A stretch of DNA of 7,468 nt. It comes from Xanthobacteraceae bacterium (GTDB lineage: Bacteria; Pseudomonadota; Alphaproteobacteria; Rhizobiales; Xanthobacteraceae). The notes beneath the pieces were generated by a model. The model was not told the DNA's origin. It saw nothing but the letters and a program-made list of their open reading frames with translations, and ran no database searches. The stretch spans positions 1 to 7,468 of the forward strand of contig JASHRR010000586.1 of assembly GCA_030037185.1 (NCBI GenBank), read 5' to 3'. How positions within the stretch are numbered: the first letter of the stretch is position 1; the number at the start of each line of letters is the position of its first letter. Both the position numbers and the translations under genes were made by a program. Below are positions 1 through 7,053 of the stretch, piece by piece.

Positions 1-254
1 AAAAAACAGGAGGCGGCCTCAGCGGAACGTGTTGCGGCAAGTGGGGAAAGGCAGCAGATAGGGTTCTTGAAGCCTCCTCTCGACCGAAGGAGCGATATGC
101 CGTGTCCAACGCTAGCCTTGCCCAAAATGCGCCGCGCGATACTCCCCGGAAGACAGCCAAGCCTATTCCCACTATGCTGGGAACAATGTTCTATGAATCA
201 GTGTGCTCTGATAGCCGGCATTCTTCCGTCGGTGAAAATTTCGGATTGCGAAAG
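1..254. other. leader region without a recognised gene
   Basis: I recognise no gene here. Two plus-strand frames are open through most of it but their translations resemble no family I know. A good Shine-Dalgarno match, AAGGAG at 87-92, sits 9 bases before a GTG at 102 that is in frame with the TPR gene downstream. Starting there would put 51 extra polar residues in front of an otherwise normal signal peptide, so I place the TPR start at 255 instead. The same AAGGAG lies 4 bases before an ATG at 97, which opens a 76-codon frame ending at 327 that overlaps the TPR gene and looks non-coding. Confidence 0.4.
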
Positions 255-917
255 ATGCTGTCTCATCAACGCTCCCCCGCGCTCCTGCGTATTGGAGCAG
301 GCGCATTGCTCGCCGCGGGCCTGGTAGCTGGGCCCGCCTGCGCCCAAAATCAGCAGGTCTTGGACAAGTGCACGGGTAAAGAGGCGAGTTCGCGAGACCA
401 ACAAATCGTCAATTGCACCGAAGTAATTGAGACCCACCGCCTCGCCGGGAAGCAGTTGGCCGCGGCTTACAACAACTGAGGCACCGCGCACTATGCCAGG
501 CGTGAATTCGATCTGGCGACCGCGGATTATACGACGGCAATTGAGCTCGACGGTCCATCCGCGCGGCCCTATGGAAATAGGGCGCTCGCCTACAAGGCGC
601 TGAACGCCAGCGACCGGGCGCTCGCCGACTACGGCAAGGCCTTGGAACTCGAGCATGACAATGTTTTGGTCCTCAGGGGCCGCGGCAATCTTTATCTCGA
701 CCTGAAGGAGTTTGATCGCGCTATCGAAGACTATACGAACGCGATCAAGCTTGACCCCTACAGCGCATCAACCTTTCAAAACCGGGGCATCGCGTATTTC
801 GGCAAGGCTGATTTCGAGCACGCCATCGCCGACTACGATGAGGCGCTTAGACTCGATCCAAACGATTGGAGCACGTTGACCAAACGCAGTGCGGCCTACC
901 TTCGTAAGCAGGACTTC

Positions 918-1530
918 GATCGCGCCATTGCGGATTTGACAGCTGTTCTCGCGATGCGCTCCGACAACCCATCCGTGTTTTACACTCGCGCTCAGGCGAA
1001 TGCGGACAAGAAAGATTACGAGCGCGCGATGCGCGACTACACCGAGGTGATCAACCGCGATGCCGGCAATGTTGCCGCATATGCTGGCCGCGCCGGTTCT
1101 GCGAGCGTCGCTAAAGGATCTGGACGGCGCAATCGCAGACTACGGCCATGTGGTGGGCCTCGATCCCAGTAATCAGCGGGAATTCTATTACCGCGCAGTC
1201 GCGTACCAGTCAAAACGGGATTACGACAAGGCCATTGCGGATTACACTGCAGCCATCCGTCTCGATGAAAGGAACGCGTCAGCCTATGCGGGTCGGGGGA
1301 ATTCGTATTTCGTCAAGCGCGATTACGAACATGCGATCGGGGACTACAGCGAGGCGGTGCGGATTGATCCGAAGGATCACCGCAACTTCTATAATCGCGC
1401 GATTGCGTATTGGGCGATACAGGATCATGACCACGCGATTGCGGATCTCACCGCTGCACTTGCACTCAATCCAAACGATGCCGATGCCCTAAGCGGGCGT
1501 GGCAATTCATATTACATCGAGGATGCCTAT
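918..1530 (+). repeat. TPR block copy A (six-unit internal duplication)
   Basis: First copy of a tandem duplication inside the TPR gene. It covers six TPR units (204 residues) and runs from DRAIADLTAV to NSYYIE. It aligns to copy B at an offset of 613 bases before about position 1108 and 612 after it, so the extra base that breaks the reading frame lies in this copy. Many stretches are identical between copies, for example at 1371-1380 and 1983-1992. Confidence 0.85.
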
Positions 1531-2142
1531 GATCGCGCCATTGCGGATTTGACAGCTGTTATCGGGCTAGGCTCCAGCAGCCCATCTGTGTTTTACGCTC
1601 GCGCTCAGGCGTATGCGGCCAAGAAAGATTACGAGCGCGCGATTCGTGACTACACCGAGGCGATCAACCGCGATGCTGGGAATGTTGCCGCATATGCTGG
1701 CCGCGCCAGGGCTGCGACCGCGCTAAAGGATCTGGATGCCGCAATCGCAGACTACGACCATGTGGTGGGCCTCGACCCCAATAACCAACGTGGATTTTAT
1801 TACCGTGCAGCCGCGTACGAGAGGAAACAGGATTACGACAACGCCATCGCGAATTACAGCGCAGCCATCCGTCTCGATGAAAGCAACGCGTCAGCCTATG
1901 CGGGTCGCGGCAATTCGTATTTCGCCAAGCGCGATTACGAACATGCGATCGCGGACTACAGCGAGGCAGTGCGGATTGATCCGAAGGATCACCGCAACGT
2001 CTACAATCGCGCCATCGCGTATCGAGCGATAAATGATCATGAACACGCAATCGCGAATCTCACCGCTGCACTTGCACTCAAGCCGAACGATGCCGATACC
2101 CTAAGCCGTCGTGGCAATTCGTATTACATCGAGCATGACTTT
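1531..2142 (+). repeat. TPR block copy B (six-unit internal duplication)
   Basis: Second copy, 612 bases, in frame throughout. The protein order of units matches copy A one for one: SVFYARAQ, AAYAGRARAA, RGFYYRAAAY, SAYAGRGNSY, RNVYNRAIAY, then DTLSRRGNSYYIE. After about 2139 the similarity falls to the ordinary level between unrelated TPR units. Confidence 0.85.
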
Positions 2143-2700
2143 GGTCGCACCCTTGCAGACTTCAGCGTCGTCATCTCGGTTGATCCTGGAAATCGGGCTG
2201 CCTGGAGCGGTCGAGGCCTGGCCTATCATGCACAGCGAAACTACGACCTCGCCATTTCGGACCACACGGAAGTGCTTCGGCTTGACTCGAAAGACGGGAA
2301 GACTTGGTACAATCGCGGGCTTGCCCATGCCGCGAGGCAGGACTATCATCAGGCCATGGCGGATTATTCCGAGCCGATCGCACGCGATCCAGTGAACGCC
2401 CAAGCGTTCGGAAGTCGCGGCAATGCCAGGTACGCGATAAAAGATTACGACCGCGCGATTGAGGACTACTCAGAGGCCATAAAAATTGACCCGAAATACG
2501 TCGTGGCCTACAAGTATCGCGGTCAAAGCTATTCTCTTAGGCGAGAGCCCCGCCGGGCAATTGCGGATTACGACGAATTGATCAGGCTTGATCGGCGCAA
2601 TGCCGCCGCGTATATGGGTCGGGCAAGCGTCTATGAGATGATCGGGGAATACACCCGAGCTGACGCTGATTGCGCAGAAGCCAAACGGCGTGGAAACTAA

Positions 2701-3072
2701 CCGAAAAGTGATGAAGCCGTGGAATAATCACGGATGACGAGCGGGATCATTTCTACGGTCAAGACCGGATGCCGGCGGCAGCACTATCCACCGGAATACG
2801 GCCCGTATAGAACCCCTCGCTGGAGCGGGCGAGCGGGGGCTGGCCGCTCGCCGGGGGGCTTACCGTAGTCGAGTTGATCGGCGCGACGACGTCAATGCCG
2901 GCATAGGTCGTGCCGTCGATGCCTCGGGGGCTCTGCCTTGACTGGGCCACAAGTGCAGGGGAAACACCCTATCATGGATCGGCACTGGTGTTATCGCGGC
3001 CCGCTGCGAGCAGGTAGAGCAGTTGTTGGATCGTCGCGGTGATTGTGTTCGGACATTATTGGGGTCAACAGC
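2701..3072. other. intergenic stretch, no recognised gene
   Basis: This lies between the convergent ends of the TPR gene and the dmeF pseudogene. A minus-strand frame at 2759-2950 could encode 63 residues containing PRGIDGTTYAGIDVVAPI, and a minus-strand frame near 2978-3056 reads IQQLLYLLAAGRDNTSADP before a stop. I recognise neither, and neither has a ribosome site I trust. They may be scraps of older genes. The hairpin at 2828-2852 is listed separately. Confidence 0.4.
2828..2852. terminator. GC-rich hairpin downstream of the TPR gene
   Basis: A perfect 9-bp stem, GGCGAGCGG with CCGCTCGCC, encloses a 7-base loop (GGGCTGG). It lies 128 bases after the TPR stop codon. No run of T follows on either strand, so it is not a canonical intrinsic terminator; it could stabilise an mRNA end or be incidental in GC-rich DNA. 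Confidence 0.3.
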
Positions 3073-3090
3073 TCATGTCAGTTGAGCTGT
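3068..3090. repeat. inverted repeat over the dmeF stop codon
   Basis: ACAGCTCA at 3068-3075 and TGAGCTGT at 3083-3090 form a perfect 8-bp stem with a 7-base loop. The TGA stop of the dmeF pseudogene (minus strand, 3075-3073) lies in the stem. There is no T tract downstream on the minus strand, so a terminator role is only possible, not shown. Confidence 0.35.
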
Positions 3091-4011
3091 ATCGCTGTCA
3101 GAGCCACATTCGGCCTCAGCGTGGTAGGAATTGACCTCGATGTTGACGTGAGACAATCCCTCGATATCGGCCAGCTTGGCCTTGTAGTGGGCGGGCGGTT
3201 GCGGCTTGTGCGTGACGACGACCGCAAGAACCCCAAGGTGACCCGGCCCCAGGTGCCACAGATGGAAATCGGCGACGCGATCGCCCTCGGTCTTGAGCCG
3301 GTTGCGGATCAGCACGGGTGCGCACGGCTCGGCACAGCATCGAGCAGAACCCCAGCCGCCGACTTGATGAGGCTGTATGCCGATATCGTGATCACAATCA
3401 TTCCAATGAACCCGGCCGTCGGGTCAAGCCAACGCAAGCCGAGATGGGCCGCGGCTCATGATCGTAGTCGTCATCGTCTTTGGTGCTGTGATGATGGAAG
3501 TCTCGGTCAACGTGGTGGTGATCGTGGTGATCGTGAAGCAGGAAAGCGCTGACCAGGTTGACTACCAAGCCGAGAGCCGCGATCGGAATCGCCTCGTGAT
3601 ATTCGCTATCAACCGGGTGGATCAGCCGCATAATCGATTCGTATCCGATCAGCAGGGCGACCATCGCCAGGATGATGGCGCTGCCAAACGGCGCGAGGTC
3701 ACCTAGACTTAGACTAAGACTAGCTTCCCGGTGCCGAACGAGAACCAGTCATTGTCGATATTTCGACGTGCGTAACTGTATGCCAACGCTGCAATCGACA
3801 TGGCCGCCACATGCGTCAACATATGCATCCCGTCCGCTACGAGCGCCATCGAGCCAAACAGGACGCCGCCTCCGAGCTCGACGACCATCATCACCGTCGT
3901 GAGAGCGAGGACGCCCCAAGTCCGCTTCTCGTAGGTTCCGTGCTTAGTTAGCGCCGAGAAATGCGTGATCATGTTTCCAGAGGTCGAGCGACTGCGTTTC
4001 CATCCATCCAT
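3073..4011 (-). pseudogene. cation diffusion facilitator, DmeF-like Co/Ni efflux, inactivated
   Basis: DmeF-type CDF proteins export Co(II) or Ni(II) from the cytoplasm in exchange for protons; they have six membrane helices, a His-rich loop and a cytoplasmic C-terminal domain. Visible in order on the minus strand: the start MDGWKRSRS (ATG at 4011, TTG at 4014 possible), KRTWGVLALTTVMMVVELGG, the TM2 metal motif ADGMHMLTH, and FGTGKL up to 3721. A 17-base insertion (3704-3720) shifts the frame. It resumes with GDLAPFGSAI, LLIGYESIMRL and the loop HDHHDHHHVDRDFHHH (to about 3455). Near 3444 a deletion removes roughly 25-30 codons expected to carry the TM5 HVLADAxTS metal site, and reading continues in another frame with GLRWLDPTAGFIG to LLDAVP (3330). 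Within 3310-3329 a further frame change, probably one lost base, leads to IRNRLKTEGDRVADFHLWHL and GLSHVNIEV at the C terminus. Three lesions, one removing metal ligands, make it dead unless the assembly is wrong. No dmeR-type regulator gene is seen upstream. Confidence 0.85.
3704..3720. repeat. 17-base insertion of TAGAC-like units in dmeF
   Basis: Plus-strand TAGACTTAGACTAAGAC sits between the codons for Leu and Gly of the conserved FGTGKL-GDL stretch. Removing it restores that stretch exactly. It consists of three variant units, TAGAC, TTAGAC and TAAGAC, and is followed by TAG. It brings stop codons in the gene's frame. Slippage expansion, or the footprint of a repair or excision event, would both fit; no source can be named from the sequence. 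Confidence 0.7.
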
Positions 4012-4457
4012 CAATCCTACTTGCTGTGATTATTGATCGAACGAATTGCTGCTCTGGTCCAGTCTTCTGCCGCAGGAACACGCTGTCCCGCACAAATGGG
4101 TCTCGTTTTCACACGATCGCCCGCCACCGCAACAAAAAAATGTCAACCGCTACCCCAGCTCCCCCGTAGCCTTATTGGTTCGCCATTCGCCACGACGGGG
4201 GTTAGTTTGTCTAGCCTCCAATTGCAATCCCAGCGTGTCCCATCTGGCGAAGCGATTGTGCGAATGAGTGCCGGACAGAAAGTATAGTTGGCCCATTTTG
4301 CGAGGGCGGGCACGCGATGAACGTCAAATAGGTAGCGTTGGCCTGACGCAGGCAACAGGGTATCAAATCCGCGCGGGGGAAGCACATCCCGGTTGGAAGA
4401 ACATAGGATTACTGGAGCTTGCTGAGCGTGGTCGAGATGCGGGCGCACCCCGCGGCA
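4012..4457. other. intergenic stretch between the kinase and dmeF
   Basis: This should contain the dmeF promoter (minus strand) and, in some rhizobia, a dmeR regulator gene, but I find no FrmR/RcnR-type sequence. A minus-strand frame at 4143-4448 could give 101 residues starting with GTG 9 bases after the kinase stop, containing FDVHRVPALAKWANYTFCP; it has no clear ribosome site and no family I recognise. I treat it as unsupported. Confidence 0.4.
4149..4170. promoter_or_regulatory. possible metal-regulator operator remnant upstream of dmeF
   Basis: GCTAC and GTAGC form a 5-base inverted repeat flanking a C-rich core (CCCAGCTCCCCC). Sites bound by DUF156 regulators such as RcnR typically have a G/C tract flanked by inverted half-sites, and DmeR is the family member paired with DmeF. 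The site lies about 140-160 bases before the dmeF start. The core is longer and less pure than the classical six-base tract, so the match is weak. Confidence 0.2.
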
Positions 4458-5834
4458 TCAAAGACGCGTATGCGCGCATGGCAATGTCAGTGTTGCTCTC
4501 AGCCCACCGGGAGCAGAATTATTCAAACCGATCTCGCCGCCGTACAAATGCGCGAGGTCCCGCACAATTGGCAGTCCTAGACCTGATCCCGGAACTTGGT
4601 CATCCAGACGTTCGCCGATCTTGAAAACCCGGTCCAGGGCTTCCGCCGGCAATCCGGGCCCATCATCTTCGACCGTAATCACCACTTTGGTCTTGCTTTC
4701 CTGTCGGACGCCACGAATCACCACCGTCCCGACCGCCCACTTGCATGCGTTGTCTATCAGATTTGCGAGCATCTCATTGAGGTCCATCGGGTCACATAGT
4801 GCCGCGCATTGGGCATCAATATCCGTAGAAATGTATAACTTCTTACTATCATATAGTCGCTTCATGGCAGCGACGATGTTGGTCACCGTAGCTGCAACAT
4901 CAGCAAAAACGCCTGGTACAGCGCGTGACGCTGCGGCACGAGCGCGCGCGATTTGATAGTCAATCTGCCGCTGCATACGTTGAGACTGCTGCAGAATCAC
5001 CCCCGCCGATTCGGCTTCACCACGGCGCTCTAGTCGGTAGGCTTCGTCCGCGAGGACGGCGAGCGGCGTTTTCAGACCATGTGCAAGGTTGCCAGCCTGG
5101 GTGCGCGCGCGCAGGAGCATCTGGGCATTGACCTCGATGAGGTTGTTCAGATCGTCGACAAGCGGCTGAACTTCAGACGGAAAATTCCCAGGTAGCTTAG
5201 CCGCTTTTCCGGAGCCGATGGCGCCGAGAGCCTGCCTAAGTCGAGACATCGGTCTCAGTCCAAACGAAACCTGCAATGCGGCGGCCGCGACGAGTGCCAG
5301 CACGAGCAATGCAAGCGAAATCGTCAGGGGTATGGTGAACCTCGGCACCATTCGGTCGATTACGGCGAGCTCGGCGGCGATTTGAATACGGAGGGCCGGC
5401 ACCGGCCCGTCATCCGGGAGGAACATGCGCTCATAGACGATCATCGGCCCGCGCGGGCCACTAAGTGTGAGCTTTCGAAGTTCGTCAGTCGCTAGCGGAT
5501 CGTCCGGCACTGGCAAATCTTCGGTGCTGGCGGAAAGGGATTTTATGAGGCTCTTGCCGCTCCGAGACACTTGCCAGGAAAATCCAGAGCCCACCTCGCC
5601 AAAGAGCGGATCGCTGAGCGGACGAGGCAAATGCGGAAACCCCGCGGCATCAACGTCGATGAGCATCATGAGCTCTTCCAAGTCCCGGCGGAGATCAGTG
5701 TCTACCAGACTCGTTGCGTACTGCCTGAATAATTCAGTGATGAAGATACCAGCGGCGTAAACACCAATGCAGATCCAGATAGCGGCTCCTATGACTAGCC
5801 GCGCCCTGATGCTCCTAAGAAATGACTTGCTCAT
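4458..5834 (-). CDS. PhoQ-like membrane sensor histidine kinase
   Basis: Inner-membrane sensor of a two-component system: it senses a periplasmic signal, phosphorylates itself on His using ATP and passes the phosphate to a response regulator. From ATG 5834 it has 458 residues. Counting from the alternative TTG at 5855 (465 residues), the features are TM1 at about 19-41, a periplasmic domain at about 45-170, TM2 at about 172-195, a HAMP-like linker, the H box NLAHGLKTPLAVL with His259, the N box NLIDNACKWA (N365, N369), G1 DDGPGLP (397-403) and G2 GSGLGLPIV (423-431). H and N boxes closely resemble those of PhoQ (HSLKTPLAVL, LDNACKY), so I place it in that kinase subfamily; the signal is unknown. 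All catalytic boxes are present and the frame is intact. ATG 5834 is preferred because AAGG lies about 10 bases upstream and because an upstream frame ends in an ATGA overlap with it. No partner regulator gene is in the window. Confidence 0.92.
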   Translation of the reverse strand: MSKSFLRSIRARLVIGAAIWICIGVYAAGIFITELFRQYATSLVDTDLRRDLEELMMLIDVDAAGFPHLPRPLSDPLFGEVGSGFSWQVSRSGKSLIKSLSASTEDLPVPDDPLATDELRKLTLSGPRGPMIVYERMFLPDDGPVPALRIQIAAELAVIDRMVPRFTIPLTISLALLVLALVAAAALQVSFGLRPMSRLRQALGAIGSGKAAKLPGNFPSEVQPLVDDLNNLIEVNAQMLLRARTQAGNLAHGLKTPLAVLADEAYRLERRGEAESAGVILQQSQRMQRQIDYQIARARAAASRAVPGVFADVAATVTNIVAAMKRLYDSKKLYISTDIDAQCAALCDPMDLNEMLANLIDNACKWAVGTVVIRGVRQESKTKVVITVEDDGPGLPAEALDRVFKIGERLDDQVPGSGLGLPIVRDLAHLYGGEIGLNNSAPGGLRATLTLPCAHTRL

Positions 5835-5908
5835 CCGAACCGATACCTTGACCAAGGTGGCTTGAGCCCGGCCAAAAGCCTGGCATAAGAGTTCCGGTAT
5901 TCAGTTGG
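5831..5908 (-). pseudogene. possible response-regulator tail overlapping the kinase start
   Basis: A 25-codon open frame (after a TAA at 5909-5911) ends in PPWSRYRFG and a TGA that overlaps the kinase ATG as ATGA. OmpR-family regulators often end in VRGxGYRF-like residues and overlap their kinase gene this way. Only the last few residues fit; the rest (EYRNSYARLLAGLK) does not look like a winged-helix end. It may be the scar of a deleted regulator gene, or chance. Confidence 0.2.
5845..5858. promoter_or_regulatory. short palindrome just upstream of the kinase ATG
   Basis: ACCTTG-AC-CAAGGT is a perfect 6-base inverted repeat with a 2-base spacer, ending 11 bases before the kinase ATG on the minus strand. 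Its position would suit an operator or an mRNA structure limiting translation. There is only one copy and no second half-site pair. Confidence 0.15.
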
Positions 5909-6395
5909 TTAGAGTCTCAGCCGGGCTCGGAAACGGCTATGCAAATTACCACGTATTCGCGCTTGTATGAACCACAATTCTTTGCCGCCAGTGAGCATCT
6001 CTGGCGGAGCGAGCCCCGCATGATGCAGTCGGCAGGCGGCGCGGCAGCGAATAGAATGACGGCGATCCGGATATTGCTGCATGACCTCGCGCCTATTATG
6101 CGTCGATGCTTACCTGGTCTGCTTTGGCGGGCCATGGAAGTTAAGCGGGTGCCGCCTGCGAGCACGCACGCTTTTTACTTGCCGTCGGAAGCAAAGGACG
6201 AGCCGAATCCACGTCCATCACCGTCCGTTGAATATGTGGTCGGCGCGAAGATGAGTACGTCAACTTATCACCATCGCTGAGACGACAGCTGGCAGGCCGC
6301 AGATGGTGATTTCGATGGGCCGGCTCGCCGGGCGATTTGCGGTACACAGCCGGAACGGACGCGAGGCAATCAGGCGCCAATGCCACAAGAGGTTG
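5859..6395. other. stretch without a recognised gene
   Basis: I see no supported gene between the kinase and the tonB remnant. A plus-strand frame at 5939-6280 (113 residues, MQITTYSRLYEPQFFAASEH onward) has a weak GGA-type ribosome site and no recognisable motif. A short minus-strand frame ends in GDGRGFGSSFASDGK at about 6163. ExbB, ExbD and haem-uptake genes that often neighbour tonB are not seen. Confidence 0.4.
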
Positions 6396-6849
6396 TCAAT
6401 AACGCGGAATATTGCAGCGCTGCGAGACGACAAGGCTGATTTGTGCGCCGGCCATTTCGGCGGGCGGCGGTGGAATTGAGACGCGATGCACGAGCGCGAG
6501 CGTTTCCGCGTCGAGTGCCGCCGAGCCAGAACTGCCGGCGATGTGAGCGGATGTAACCCTTCCTTGCCGGTCGATAGTGAAGGCCAAGTGAGCGGTGCCT
6601 TCCTCATGATTTGATTCAGCGCCGGGCGGGTAGCGCTTGTTTCGTTCCAAAACGCCGATAACTTGACTCCTCCAATCCGACGGCGATGGTCCATCGCTCG
6701 GCGCAGCCGCCGCGGTGGCTGTCCGTGTTGACTGCGAGGCCGCCGGCTTTGCTGTTTCGCGCTTTGCGGCGCACGTGAACGCGCTTTGGCTCTTGTTTCT
6801 TTTTCTCAACCGGCTTTGCAATCTTCTGCTTCTTGGCCGGCAGCTCGAC
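6396..6849 (-). pseudogene. TonB energy transducer, C-terminal remnant
   Basis: TonB links the proton-driven ExbB/ExbD complex in the inner membrane to outer-membrane receptors. The C-terminal domain is readable: DWRSQVIGVLERNKRYPPGA with the conserved YP motif, then GTAHLAFTIDRQGRVTSAHI, GSAALDAETLALVHR, PPPPAEMAGAQISLVV, ending CNIPRY at the stop (6398-6396). The Lys/Pro-rich linker (PVELPAKKQKIAKPVEKKKQ) is in a different frame, joining between about 6783 and 6770, so there is a frameshift. Upstream of about 6850 no N-terminal hydrophobic anchor is found in any minus-strand frame. Without the anchor it cannot couple to ExbB/ExbD. The domain itself is well preserved, so the loss looks fairly recent. 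It lies upstream of, and in the same direction as, the kinase but about 560 bases from it. Confidence 0.75.
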
Positions 6850-6988
6850 TGGCGCGGGACACCCCAATCGAAAGGACAGGTTTGGATTCGCACCGCACCC
6901 GAGTAGCCAGGCTGCTCCACGTTTGCGGTTGGAAACCCTATGCGCCGAGAACAACCCGCGGTCACTTCGACGAAAAACCCACTGGTTT

Positions 6989-7053
6989 CTAGAGGAGAAT
7001 TTTTAACCTGGACCTCACCACGGCTAGTGGCCGAAAACTTACCGTGCCCCACA
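6989..7053. mobile_element. possible insertion-sequence end
   Basis: Two related 23-base segments begin with CTAG at 6989 and 7024 (12 of 23 positions match), and the second is followed by a block ending ACA at 7051-7053. Multiple short terminal repeats inside TGT/ACA ends are a feature of IS21-family elements. It lies just beyond the point where the tonB N terminus is missing. No transposase, opposite end or target duplication is seen, so this is tentative. Confidence 0.2.

Larger units (their letters stand above)
255..2700 (+). pseudogene. exported tetratricopeptide-repeat protein, broken by a stop and a frameshift
   Basis: Proteins of this kind are protein-binding scaffolds, here directed to the periplasm or outside; no partner can be named. 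Translation from ATG 255 gives a Sec signal peptide (MLSHQRSPALLRIGAGALLA onward, probable cut after ACA at about residue 30), a short segment with two cysteines (DKCTGKE and VNCTEV), then about 22 consecutive 34-residue TPR units with the usual pattern (YxxRGxxYxxxxDYxxAIxDYxxAIxLDP). Two lesions are visible. The codon at 477-479 is TGA inside YNN-stop-GTAHY, where the TPR consensus expects Arg, so CGA to TGA is likely. One extra base near 1105-1110 shifts the frame; the paralogous internal copy at 1687 onward lacks it. Repaired, the protein is 814 residues, exactly 66 plus 22 x 34, which supports both the start and the repair. GTG 102 is an alternative start with a better ribosome site. Sequencing error is the main alternative to true decay. 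The weak ribosome site before 255 is GCGAAAG. Confidence 0.85.

Noticed and set aside
918..2142. Regularly spaced similar segments suggesting a CRISPR array or satellite
   Set aside because: The period is 102 bases (34 codons), the segments encode TPR units in frame, and there are no invariant short repeats with unique spacers.
2759..2950. Minus-strand 63-residue frame in the intergenic stretch
   Set aside because: Overlaps a GC hairpin, has no clear ribosome site and no family resemblance.
4143..4448. Minus-strand 101-residue frame just after the kinase stop, possible operon partner
   Set aside because: GTG start with no Shine-Dalgarno sequence and no recognisable domain; it also does not resemble DmeR.
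5465..5495. tts-box-like TCGAAAGCT (minus strand), suggesting a type III secretion promoter
   Set aside because: Only the TCGAAAGCT part matches; the preceding half does not, and it lies inside kinase codons for ELRKLTLSG.
5881..5897. TGGCA-like element resembling a sigma-54 -24/-12 promoter on the plus strand
   Set aside because: The -12 GC dinucleotide is missing and no supported plus-strand gene follows.
5939..6280. Plus-strand 113-residue frame
   Set aside because: No recognised motif, weak ribosome site, and codon choice not clearly coding; mentioned only in the description of the stretch.
6320..6331. CCGGC-TC-GCCGG inverted repeat after the tonB remnant as a terminator
   Set aside because: A two-base loop is too tight for a hairpin and no T tract follows.
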